Origin: a virus
Length of the DNA stretch: 31,422 nucleotides
Strand: one strand, 5' to 3'
Virus record (IMG/VR): IMGVR_UViG_3300034107_000274
Location: 1 to 31,422 of that record
Below the pieces are notes generated by a model. The model made no database searches, was not told the origin of the DNA, and saw only the letters and a program-made list of their open reading frames with translations. Each line of letters begins with the position of its first letter. Within the stretch, counting starts at the first letter, position 1. This document shows positions 16,548 through 22,884 of the stretch, one piece after another. Both the position numbers and the translations under genes were made by a program.

Positions 16548-17652
16548 TGCGTTTTATTTCTATTGTTGGATCGAGCTTCTTCATTCGGTCGATTATAACT
16601 TGACAATATTTAGGGTCTAATTCTATTCCGTAACATTTGCGTTTAAGTTGGTGTGATGCAATAAAACTCAAACCACTGCCACTAAACAAATCTACTATCG
16701 TTTTTGCGTTTTTATGATTGTTAAATGCTCTTGATGCTAACTCAACTGGTTTTTGTGTTGGATGCATATAATTGGTGTCTTTTTTAACTTCCCATAAATC
16801 CGATTCGTTATTAATACCTTCGTCTATTTTACCATTGAACAAACAAAACTCGTGTTGATGTCTATACCCACGACCTAACCCAAACACATTTTTTGCCCAT
16901 ACAATACACGCCTTAAAATCTAATTTGCTTTGCAGCATACCATAAAAATTCCAATTACACCAAACATAGTAAATAGGAGGGTTCAATATATTTAAGATTG
17001 AAACAAAACCATCAATTAACTGTTCAAATTCTTTTTCGGGCAAATCATCGTTTTCAATAACATCAAACTTGCCACTCCTACCATTAAACGCAACATTATA
17101 AGGCGGATCAGTAAATACCATATCAGCCTTTTGCCCATTCATTAACTTTGCAACTGTATCGGAGCAGGTGCTATCCCCACAAAGCAACCGATGCTCTCCA
17201 ATTTCAAACAAATCACCTAAAACTATATCTGTTTCAATACCGCCATCAGGAACTGCAAAATCATCTTCTTCGGCTTCGAGTACTTCAGGATTAAAATCAA
17301 TCGGCAAATCTAATCCCCACGCTTCTAGTTGATCGCTATCCCATTCATTTGCTAATACTTCCCAATCCCATTCGCCACCGCTTGTATTGTCTTTTATTAA
17401 AAATTCCCTTTGTTGGTCCGGTGTTAGATCGGTAACTATAACTGGAATCTCTTTTAGTCCAGCTTCTTTACACGCTTTATAACGCATATTTCCACCGAGA
17501 ATAATCATATCTTGATTAACTACTATTGGGCGAATGTTTAGCATTTCCGGGAAGTCTTTAATTGACTGAACCAATTTTTTAAACTTATCATCTTTGATAA
17601 GTCTAGGATTGTTTGGGTTTAATTTAATCTCCGAAATTTTCCTAATTTCCAT
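16528..17652 (-). CDS. ParB/Srx-like domain fused to a beta-class DNA methyltransferase
   Basis: Residues 1-90 form a ParB-type N-terminal nuclease-like domain (ISEIKLNPNNPR; GGNMRYKACKEAGLKEIPV at 53-71). Residues about 145-365 form an N6-adenine or N4-cytosine methyltransferase with catalytic DPPY at 182-185 before the SAM-binding LFSGSG (FSGSG at 323-327), the order of the beta class. An HPTQKPVEL element is also typical. It would modify phage DNA against restriction, or mark it for packaging or replication; no restriction gene accompanies it. It sits between a Cys-rich protein and the small terminase, a frequent spot in phages. Target sequence unknown. Confidence 0.93.
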   Translation of the reverse strand: MEIRKISEIKLNPNNPRLIKDDKFKKLVQSIKDFPEMLNIRPIVVNQDMIILGGNMRYKACKEAGLKEIPVIVTDLTPDQQREFLIKDNTSGGEWDWEVLANEWDSDQLEAWGLDLPIDFNPEVLEAEEDDFAVPDGGIETDIVLGDLFEIGEHRLLCGDSTCSDTVAKLMNGQKADMVFTDPPYNVAFNGRSGKFDVIENDDLPEKEFEQLIDGFVSILNILNPPIYYVWCNWNFYGMLQSKLDFKACIVWAKNVFGLGRGYRHQHEFCLFNGKIDEGINNESDLWEVKKDTNYMHPTQKPVELASRAFNNHKNAKTIVDLFSGSGLSFIASHQLKRKCYGIELDPKYCQVIIDRMKKLDPTIEIKRNGIRQE

Positions 17653-17935
17653 CGTTAAATAATTTATTCAAATCCTTGATCATTATCGCCATTACTTTTT
17701 CGCTTTTGGTGTTGGTGTTATCCAAGCCGAAGTATTTTAAGTATAAAGCTGGGATGTTAGGCTCGGAACTATTAAACGCTTGGCAGTCCTTACAATCGAT
17801 TTTACAAATTGGCTTTTTGTGAGTCCATTTATCCATCGTAAATTGGCGGTCTTCACATTTAGCACATTGCTTAATTCCAACTGCCTCTGTAATCTCTTTT
17901 ACTATTGTTCCGAGTTTTGGTTTTTTACTACGCAT
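17642..17935 (-). CDS. Small Cys-rich (possible zinc-binding) protein
   Basis: This 97-aa protein has QCAKCED (C24, C27) and ICKIDCKDCQ, five cysteines that could bind zinc, between a Lys-rich N-terminus (MRSKKPKLGTIVKEI) and a helical C-terminus. It overlaps the sigma factor end by 34 nt and the methyltransferase start by 11 nt, so the three are co-translated. A transcription or DNA-binding accessory role is possible from the neighbours, but I do not recognise the family. Confidence 0.72.
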   Translation of the reverse strand: MRSKKPKLGTIVKEITEAVGIKQCAKCEDRQFTMDKWTHKKPICKIDCKDCQAFNSSEPNIPALYLKYFGLDNTNTKSEKVMAIMIKDLNKLFNDGN

Positions 17936-18339
17936 ATTAGTTTTTCTTTTACCATTTTATTAATTCTGTGAACTGTTTGAATGTGAATACCCGTTTGCCT
18001 CGAAAATGGTCTTTGCCCCTCCAATGTTGAGCAAACAAACATTGTTTTTTCATACCAAGTTAATCGCTTTGAAATTTCATCAAACTCCGGAAGCGTAACG
18101 TATTCATCATCAATAATCTCAAACCTTGTAAAGTCATCGATTAGTATTTCTTTTGTCTTTAAACTATCGTAAAATAAGTTTCGTAAGATGGTGTAAATGT
18201 ACGAATTATTTATATTCTTGAACGTGTGCGCTTTTAGATACATCTCCTGCACAATATCGTCAGCAAGGTCTTTGTCTTTCGTAATTTTGAAAGCCATCAA
18301 TCGCCAGTCGCTGTCTTTTTGTGCAAGTTGTTCAATCAC
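17902..18339 (-). CDS. ECF-like sigma-70 family factor
   Basis: Residues about 11-62 match sigma region 2: KDKDLADDIVQEMYLKAHTF (21-40) is the region 2.2 core-binding helix, followed by YIYTILRNLFYDSLK. Residues about 92-135 match region 4: a first helix YEKTMFVCSTLEGQ and a helix-turn-helix with GIHIQTVHRINKMVKEKL. At 145 aa it is shorter than most ECF factors and the linker is minimal. It would redirect host RNA polymerase to phage late promoters. The start is GTG 18339, overlapping the 58-aa gene by 4 nt; a promoter-like box lies just before that gene, so the sigma factor heads the late block. Confidence 0.85.
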   Translation of the reverse strand: MIEQLAQKDSDWRLMAFKITKDKDLADDIVQEMYLKAHTFKNINNSYIYTILRNLFYDSLKTKEILIDDFTRFEIIDDEYVTLPEFDEISKRLTWYEKTMFVCSTLEGQRPFSRQTGIHIQTVHRINKMVKEKLICVVKNQNSEQ

Positions 18340-18512
18340 ATTGTACTTATTTTTTCATTTAAATAACAATAAACATCATTCATATTGCTAAAATTAATTT
18401 TATACAAAAAATCTGACCATTGCGATAAATCTTTTACCGTTACTTTTTCATACAAATCAAATGGAATGTAATCAATGCAAATTTGATTGTACCAAAATTT
18501 ATCTTTATTCAT
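18336..18512 (-). CDS. 58-aa protein upstream of the sigma factor
   Basis: ORF of 58 codons starting MNKDKFWYNQICIDYIPFDL, rich in aromatic and acidic residues, ending NEKISTM. Its TGA overlaps the sigma start in a GTGA, so translation is likely coupled. A TACATTTG box lies four bases before the ATG, which would make a leaderless message. Function unknown; it could be a modulator of the sigma factor by position only. Confidence 0.68.
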   Translation of the reverse strand: MNKDKFWYNQICIDYIPFDLYEKVTVKDLSQWSDFLYKINFSNMNDVYCYLNEKISTM

Positions 18513-18516
18513 AATT

Positions 18517-18524
18517 CAAATGTA
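18517..18524 (-). promoter_or_regulatory. Promoter-like -7 box TACATTTG
   Basis: TACATTTG matches the Bacteroidota TAnnTTTG box and ends four bases before the ATG of the 58-aa gene, placing the likely start of RNA at or next to the ATG. No TTG -33 box is seen. Same spacing as the plus-strand box at 26866-26873. Confidence 0.45.
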
Positions 18525-18731
18525 TTAATTATTTTCTAATGTTTTGTTTTTTATTCTTACTCGCACCCAGTCTGTAACATTTTGCTTTGGATCGAGGTCA
18601 ATTATATCATCATAAATGGTGCCATCTAAATCGGATTTTCTGCAAATTTGCCTAGCATCGGCAAAGGTTAGGTTTTCTTGCATTAGGTAAAGCTGGTAAA
18701 TTTTTGGATCTGTGGTCAGTACTGCAATCAT
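18525..18731 (-). CDS. 68-aa protein with DWVRVRI motif, unknown function
   Basis: MIAVLTTDPKIYQLYLMQEN... carries LTFADARQICRKSDLDG and ends PKQNVTDWVRVRIKNKTLEN. The DWVR motif, coded by the same 12-nt string, recurs in the 39-aa ORF at 27696-27815 (DWVRIQI). Compact alpha/beta character, no membrane segment. It lies 3 nt after the 53-aa gene and belongs to the chain of small genes. Confidence 0.7.
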   Translation of the reverse strand: MIAVLTTDPKIYQLYLMQENLTFADARQICRKSDLDGTIYDDIIDLDPKQNVTDWVRVRIKNKTLENN

Positions 18732-18734
18732 TTG

Positions 18735-18896
18735 TTAGTTATTTGTATAGTAAGTTATTAAATCGTTTTTTAAAGAAATATTTTCATTTGTTAATCGCTC
18801 TATTTTTGCATCTTTTATTTTGTTCAATTCTAAAGCCGATTTTAATTCATTCAGCATTATAGCGTAACTTTCAAAAGTTGGGTTATTATTTTCCAT
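18735..18896 (-). CDS. 53-aa coiled-coil protein
   Basis: MENNNPTFESYAIMLNELKS continues as a Lys/Glu/Leu helix (AKIERLTNENISLKNDLITY) with leucine/isoleucine spacing suited to a short coiled coil. It overlaps the end of the 32-aa ORF by 11 nt and precedes the 68-aa gene by 3 nt. Function unknown; size and position fit a small early regulator. Confidence 0.62.
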   Translation of the reverse strand: MENNNPTFESYAIMLNELKSALELNKIKDAKIERLTNENISLKNDLITYYTNN

Positions 18897-18984
18897 TTTC
18901 TGCTTTTTTGATTAAATAATAAAACAACCAAATCAATTTTGGTCTGATAAATTCGTATGCTGCTAAGATTAAAATGTATTTCAT
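18886..18984 (-). CDS. Possible 32-aa membrane-associated peptide
   Basis: MKYILILAAYEFIRPKLIWL FYYLIKK... is hydrophobic, with two short apolar segments around a Pro-Lys turn and a basic end. It overlaps the following gene by 11 nt (coupled start). Very short, so support comes from spacing and composition only. Confidence 0.5.
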   Translation of the reverse strand: MKYILILAAYEFIRPKLIWLFYYLIKKAENGK

Positions 18985-19040
18985 TTACTTTTTGTTGTTA
19001 CATAAACCTCAAAAATTAGGGTTTATCTTGTTGTAAAAGG

Positions 19041-19283
19041 TTATTTCTTTTTCAAGTGCATCAAAATTGTAGCTCTCTGACTGGCGCAGCTTAATTTGTG
19101 ATTATATTGATCCTGACCACAATATTTACATTTGTTATTGTGCCAAAATAAATCGCAGTTGTATGCATCCGCTTCTCGGTTGGTATTAATCCAGCTTTGC
19201 CTAAATTCACTTACTGGAGAAGTAAACCTATAACAAATTTCTTTTGATGGGCAAAGATTGTCGTTGCATTTTGAAATATCCAT
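19041..19283 (-). CDS. Cys-rich 80-aa protein, possible zinc binding
   Basis: The sequence has two Cys/His groups: an N-terminal ISKCNDNLCPSKEICYRF (with C5 or so, C10, C16), and CDLFWHNNKCKYCGQDQYNH, then LSCASQ. The CPSKEICYRFTSPVSEFRQSW opening is one I have seen in small phage proteins of this host group. It starts 3 nt after the 70-aa gene. Likely a small zinc-binding protein; partner and role unknown. A 56-nt gap before the 32-aa ORF holds no clear signal. Confidence 0.72.
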   Translation of the reverse strand: MDISKCNDNLCPSKEICYRFTSPVSEFRQSWINTNREADAYNCDLFWHNNKCKYCGQDQYNHKLSCASQRATILMHLKKK

Positions 19284-19286
19284 AAG

Positions 19287-19499
19287 TTATAATTTTAAAA
19301 TTTCTTCTTTAACTTCATACCACCTCTTTTTTTTATTATAGAATACATTTTCTTTTGGTATAATTTTTACTTCACTAATTAAAATTTTACAAGGTTCATC
19401 ATAGTAATGAATGTAATCACTATCTGTTTTTAAAATCATACCTGCCTCGCAGTATTTAGGATTAATTCCTTTAGGTTGAAAATAAACTGTATCGTTCAT
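19287..19499 (-). CDS. 70-aa protein, unknown function
   Basis: MNDTVYFQPKGINPKYCEAG... is rich in Lys, Tyr and Ile with alternating strand-like segments (KILISEVKIIPKENVFYN) and ends RWYEVKEEILKL. Its start overlaps the upstream 52-aa gene stop as ATGA. No signal peptide or membrane segment. Part of the coupled small-gene chain; family not recognised. Confidence 0.68.
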   Translation of the reverse strand: MNDTVYFQPKGINPKYCEAGMILKTDSDYIHYYDEPCKILISEVKIIPKENVFYNKKKRWYEVKEEILKL

Positions 19500-19654
19500 A
19501 GCTTTTCTATTTCTTGTTTAACATCTTCCCAAAATTTTGTTTGATTCCAGGATAGTATTTCATCAACTGCTATTAATGCACTTTGTTTTGCTTGATAATC
19601 AGTAACTCCATACATTTTATCAAATAACTCTTTTGCTTTTTCTTTTGGTGTCAT
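19496..19654 (-). CDS. 52-aa phage protein (TPKEKAKEL family)
   Basis: MTPKEKAKELFDKMYGVTDY ... SALIAVDEILSWNQTKFWED then VKQEIEKL. The pattern TPKEKA.EL..K.y....A..sAli.vDeil....fW..Vk.EI is a recurrent small protein in Bacteroidota and other phages, function unknown. ATGA overlaps at both ends (19651-19654 and 19496-19499) make it a certain member of the coupled chain. Confidence 0.8.
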   Translation of the reverse strand: MTPKEKAKELFDKMYGVTDYQAKQSALIAVDEILSWNQTKFWEDVKQEIEKL

Positions 19655-19905
19655 AAATTATCTAATATTTTACGAGTTCTCTCATGGTTAAACTTCTGCA
19701 CAAAATTATCGTTGTAATCAAATTCAAAACCGAATAAGCTATTGTCGTCGGTATAAATAAAAAAATAGTACCAGTGCCAATGCTCAACTTTTTTTATCCA
19801 CTTGCAGGAAACTTGTAAATTTTTAGCAATACTTAATAAGCGGTAAGGTCTGCCTAACTTTGAGATCTCCGGGATATTAGTTAAATTTAAATCACTGGGC
19901 TTCAT
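19651..19905 (-). CDS. 84-aa protein, unknown function
   Basis: MKPSDLNLTNIPEISKLGRP is followed by an aromatic-rich middle (KKVEHWHWYYFFIYTDDNSL FGFEFDYN) and a basic end (HERTRKILDNL). The aromatic strands suggest a small beta sheet. ATGA overlaps join it to the genes on both sides. Family not recognised. Confidence 0.7.
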   Translation of the reverse strand: MKPSDLNLTNIPEISKLGRPYRLLSIAKNLQVSCKWIKKVEHWHWYYFFIYTDDNSLFGFEFDYNDNFVQKFNHERTRKILDNL

Positions 19906-20039
19906 CGTGTGTAAACTTCTCGAATTTCGTAATTGTATAAACCTTTTAGCTCCGCTCTTAATTTAGCTTGCTCTTCTGTTCTGTAATAATTTTCAGAGTG
20001 CTGGTCCTCTTGTGTCCAAATGTAAAACTGTTTTCTCAT
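19902..20039 (-). CDS. 45-aa protein heading the small-gene chain
   Basis: MRKQFYIWTQEDQHSENYYR ... QAKLRAELKGLYNYEIREVY is a small strand-helix-strand protein. Its TGA overlaps the next ATG (ATGA). The 24-bp palindrome at 20051-20074 lies 11 nt upstream and is the first non-coding signal before the chain, so this is probably the first gene of the unit. Function unknown. Confidence 0.68.
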   Translation of the reverse strand: MRKQFYIWTQEDQHSENYYRTEEQAKLRAELKGLYNYEIREVYTR

Positions 20040-20050
20040 AATGTTAAAAT

Positions 20051-20074
20051 TTTAATATTTGAACAAATATTAAA
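20051..20074 (-). promoter_or_regulatory. 24-bp palindrome, candidate operator
   Basis: TTTAATATTTG-AA-CAAATATTAAA has perfect 11-bp arms and a 2-nt centre, 11 bases before the 45-aa gene. Each arm contains an ATATTTG that resembles the -7 box, with one extra base from the exact TAnnTTTG form. It may be a repressor operator overlapping the promoter of the small-gene chain. Its A+T-only arms make a chance palindrome more likely than for mixed sequence. Confidence 0.5.
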
Positions 20075-20100
20075 TAAATTTTTTTAATTGAACTAATTAT

Positions 20101-20433
20101 TTAACATAAAATCGATTCTTTAAAATCCTCTAGTGATCTAACCACAAAATATTTAAAGCCTAATTCTTCTACTTTTTTCTGAAACTTAATTTGTACTAGA
20201 GATTGTATTCCAACATCTGTCTTAATTTCTACAAAAATAGTTTCTCCATTTGGTTTTAAAACAATTAAATCAGAAACTCCAGCCATCAATCCAGTTGATT
20301 TTAATTTTTTGGCTTCAATTATATTTCTAGATCCACCATTTGGAACTGAAAAGATCAATCCTTTGCCATTTATTTGGTATTCATTTTTAAAAAATACTAT
20401 AATTTTTGCTTGTAATACGTCTTCTTTATTCAT
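20101..20433 (-). CDS. VRR-NUC domain nuclease
   Basis: This 110-aa protein has the PD-(D/E)xK core of VRR-NUC nucleases: FSVPNGGSRN (28-37), GLMAGVSDLIVLKPNGE with D55, FVEIKTD with E69 and K71, and a following helix with Q81 and FQKKVEELGFKYFVV. Such single-domain phage enzymes resolve or trim branched DNA. It lies directly after the primase gene and the candidate origin, which fits replication or recombination. All three core catalytic residues are present. The start at 20433 follows a T-rich plus-strand (A-rich mRNA) leader. Confidence 0.9.
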   Translation of the reverse strand: MNKEDVLQAKIIVFFKNEYQINGKGLIFSVPNGGSRNIIEAKKLKSTGLMAGVSDLIVLKPNGETIFVEIKTDVGIQSLVQIKFQKKVEELGFKYFVVRSLEDFKESILC

Positions 20434-20450
20434 TTTTTTTCTTACTTTTT

Positions 20451-20519
20451 AAAAAACCTTACCTTTTTTTCCTAGTGTTTGTGCGGGTTTATCACTAAAG
20501 TAAGGAGGTAAGGTTTTTT
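20451..20519. promoter_or_regulatory. Long hairpin with terminator-like ends
   Basis: Arms AAAAAACCTTACC (20451-20463) and GGTAAGGTTTTTT (20507-20519) pair perfectly over 13 bp; inside, TAGTG (20473-20477) pairs with CACTA (20493-20497). On either strand the outer arm ends in a T run, so it can act as a bidirectional terminator after the primase gene. It also carries two of the CTTACC units, so it may instead be part of the origin. Confidence 0.6.
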
Positions 20520-20562
20520 TGTTTTCAAACTATTATTATTTACTATCAATTATTCATTATGT

Positions 20563-20579
20563 AGTAATATAGTATTACT
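20563..20579. repeat. 17-bp palindrome in the candidate origin
   Basis: AGTAATA-TAG-TATTACT has perfect 7-bp arms and lies in the A+T-rich centre of the 20434-20706 region. It could bind a small dimeric protein. Its A+T richness makes a chance origin possible. Confidence 0.4.
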
Positions 20580-20706
20580 TTTTATAATCTTATATATATT
20601 TAATTAATAATTTACCTTACTACCTTACCTTTGTACTTAACCTCAATAAAATAAGGGTTTAAGGGGTAAGATTTTTTTTCTTACCTTTTCTTACTTTCCT
20701 TACCTT

Positions 20707-22884
20707 TTAAAATGGAACTTCAAAATTTTGTTGTTGAAATTCTGCTTTTTTCCACAATAATATTCCATGTTTAACTACTCCGTAAAGTTTAATTGATTTG
20801 TAAATTAACTTATTTTTGGTAAAAATATCTTTTATATCATATTTTGACACATTTATTGCCGAGTTAATATTTAAAAAATTTAGTATATCTCCTTGATTCA
20901 TTACTATTTTTTCGCTCTTTTCTGTTGTTTCTTCTAGTGAAAAGTGATTAAAAAATATTTCTTCGATTGGATTTACATCTATATTTTCAATTGTCTGGCT
21001 ATTTAGATACTCTATATCATCAGATTTATAGATTTTCCAATCAAAACCATCTCGCCATAATTTAAATGCCTCACGCCAAAGTGAATCAGTATCAATACTA
21101 ATCATTTTATCATAATCAATAGATCCAACATTGCAAGGTAATAGTCTTCGATTTCCTGTTACGTCTTTTAGCACGTTGCCCTCATTTGTAGTTCCTGCAA
21201 GTGTAGCGCGTCTTTTTATTTTTGTGTAATATGCTGAATAAGGAAGTCTAATATCAATCCAGTTAGTGTCGGCCACGCGTTTAAAATCTTTAACATCTTT
21301 TGTGGCCAATCCTCCAAATTCATCATCAAAACAAATTAGGCCTTTTGCAAGATTGTACATTGAATCTTTATCATTTGCATCAATCTTTTTTTCAATTAGG
21401 TAATCTTTTAAATCCTCTGGAAGTAAATTTCTAAAAAAAGATGTTTTTCCGGTGCCTTGTTTTTGGCCACAAAGTACAAAAGTTAAAGGACTTACTTTTG
21501 TTTCATTTAATGGACTTATCCAATTGTGAACTGTACCTACAATCCATTTTTTAAACGCCCATCGATTATAATCGCTTTGTGGATGAACACAGTCGATATA
21601 AGCGTCTATTTCTCCAGTCTTATACTCTTTATTACTAAAGAATGAATTAAGCGGGTTAAAGTCTTTTGTTGCATCTGAATTAATAATATCGCGTACATCA
21701 GATTTGGAAACATTAAAATCTAAAACTTTGCAGGCTGTTTTATAAATTGAATTTAATCTATGGTCATCAATTACTACTTCATCAATTTTTATTTCATTTG
21801 TAATTATATTGCGTTCTGGAGCGTAATTTTCAATTATAAAATTTTCAAGTTTGGCCATATTTGATAAGTCCTCAAATACTTTAAACTCTGTTTTTGAATC
21901 AATCAAATCTTTAATTAACTTTTCATCAGGTGTAAACTTTTGTATTTTAAGAACTTTTGCTACGCTTTCAATTGTGGCTTCTCCTTGCGCTTTTTGTACG
22001 TTTACAGCTTTGATTGTGGCCTTTGTATTATCGCTGTATATTTCAATTCCAGCTTCTTTTACGTAATGATAAAAGGTTGCAATTGTTATATTTCCATCCT
22101 TACAAAAGTTTTTATAATGTTTTTCAATTGCTTGCGGATCATACTTTTGACCACTTTGACAAATAGCTTTAAAATAATCTAATCCTGCCAATCCAAATGT
22201 TGATCCAATTGCAAATCCAATATCACAATATCTTTTATAATCATCCTCGCAAATGTCTATATCTTTTACTTTATCAATTATTTGGCTAAAATCATCCTTA
22301 ACAAAAATAAAGTTTTCATTTTTTATCTCTTTTTTTACTTTGCTTTTTGCTATAAACTTTTTTGATTTGTCATTTTGAAATAGGTATGGATCAAAAGATA
22401 AAAATCTTAATCTATTTGGATTTTTGCAGGATTGATCAATTACTAAATTAAAATTATCCCAATAGTACTGACCTAAATCGTTAAACGATTCTAGGAATTT
22501 ATTAGCGTTAATTTTTATAAATACGCAAAGGCCATCGCCTCCAAAGGAACGGTGCGAAATAAATGTATATTGATCCGCATTAATTTTATTTACTAATGCT
22601 AAATCAACTTCATCATCAATATCCAAAACAATAAGGCCATTCATTTCCTTTATATTGCCTTTTGTTTTTTCTCCTTGATTCATTATAGCGGAACCAGTTA
22701 TGCAAGGCATCTTTGTTTTTAATGCTTTATACTTCGCCTCATCTTTTTTTACTGCTCGCGCTTTAAGAACCAGGTCTTGATATTTTCCTTTAACAATCAT
22801 TTCGCAATAATCATCAAATGATATATCTACTTTTTCTTTCGAACCTATTGAGTTATATAGGCTAAATTTGGTTTGTGTTTCCAT
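20707..22884 (-). CDS. Primase-type N-terminus fused to VapE/VirE-like ATPase (replication protein)
   Basis: This 725-aa protein has three parts. Residues about 60-170 resemble the BT4734-type primase-like domain: LIVLDIDDE (D88, D90), then ISHRSFGGDGLCVFIKI (109-125) and NPNRLRFLSFDP (155-166). Residues about 210-280 form a helical PriCT-2-like segment (DDYKRYCDIGFAIGS). Residues about 440-660 form a VirE/VapE-type ATPase with Walker A GQKQGTGKT (473-481), Walker B LICFDDEF (516-523) and a TTNEGNVLKDVTGNRRLLPC sensor segment. It probably primes and unwinds phage DNA at the neighbouring CTTACC-rich region. It overlaps the helicase end by 23 nt. Confidence 0.88.
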   Translation of the reverse strand: METQTKFSLYNSIGSKEKVDISFDDYCEMIVKGKYQDLVLKARAVKKDEAKYKALKTKMPCITGSAIMNQGEKTKGNIKEMNGLIVLDIDDEVDLALVNKINADQYTFISHRSFGGDGLCVFIKINANKFLESFNDLGQYYWDNFNLVIDQSCKNPNRLRFLSFDPYLFQNDKSKKFIAKSKVKKEIKNENFIFVKDDFSQIIDKVKDIDICEDDYKRYCDIGFAIGSTFGLAGLDYFKAICQSGQKYDPQAIEKHYKNFCKDGNITIATFYHYVKEAGIEIYSDNTKATIKAVNVQKAQGEATIESVAKVLKIQKFTPDEKLIKDLIDSKTEFKVFEDLSNMAKLENFIIENYAPERNIITNEIKIDEVVIDDHRLNSIYKTACKVLDFNVSKSDVRDIINSDATKDFNPLNSFFSNKEYKTGEIDAYIDCVHPQSDYNRWAFKKWIVGTVHNWISPLNETKVSPLTFVLCGQKQGTGKTSFFRNLLPEDLKDYLIEKKIDANDKDSMYNLAKGLICFDDEFGGLATKDVKDFKRVADTNWIDIRLPYSAYYTKIKRRATLAGTTNEGNVLKDVTGNRRLLPCNVGSIDYDKMISIDTDSLWREAFKLWRDGFDWKIYKSDDIEYLNSQTIENIDVNPIEEIFFNHFSLEETTEKSEKIVMNQGDILNFLNINSAINVSKYDIKDIFTKNKLIYKSIKLYGVVKHGILLWKKAEFQQQNFEVPF

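Larger units (their letters stand above)
20434..20706. other. 273-bp non-coding region with CTTACC repeats, candidate replication origin
   Basis: No ORF of note. Copies of CTTACC or CTTACT lie at 20441, 20458, 20616, 20625, 20680, 20690 and 20699 on the plus strand, and inverted copies (GTAAGG/GGTAAG) at 20500, 20507 and 20665. The middle (20521-20612) is almost only A and T, as expected for a duplex-unwinding region. The block lies between primase/ATPase and a VRR-NUC gene. This is the only long non-coding stretch in the replication region. Confidence 0.5.

Noticed and set aside
18985-19040. Weak hairpin AAACC/GGTTT between small genes
   Set aside because: Only five base pairs with no T-run; not distinguishable from chance in A+T-rich DNA.
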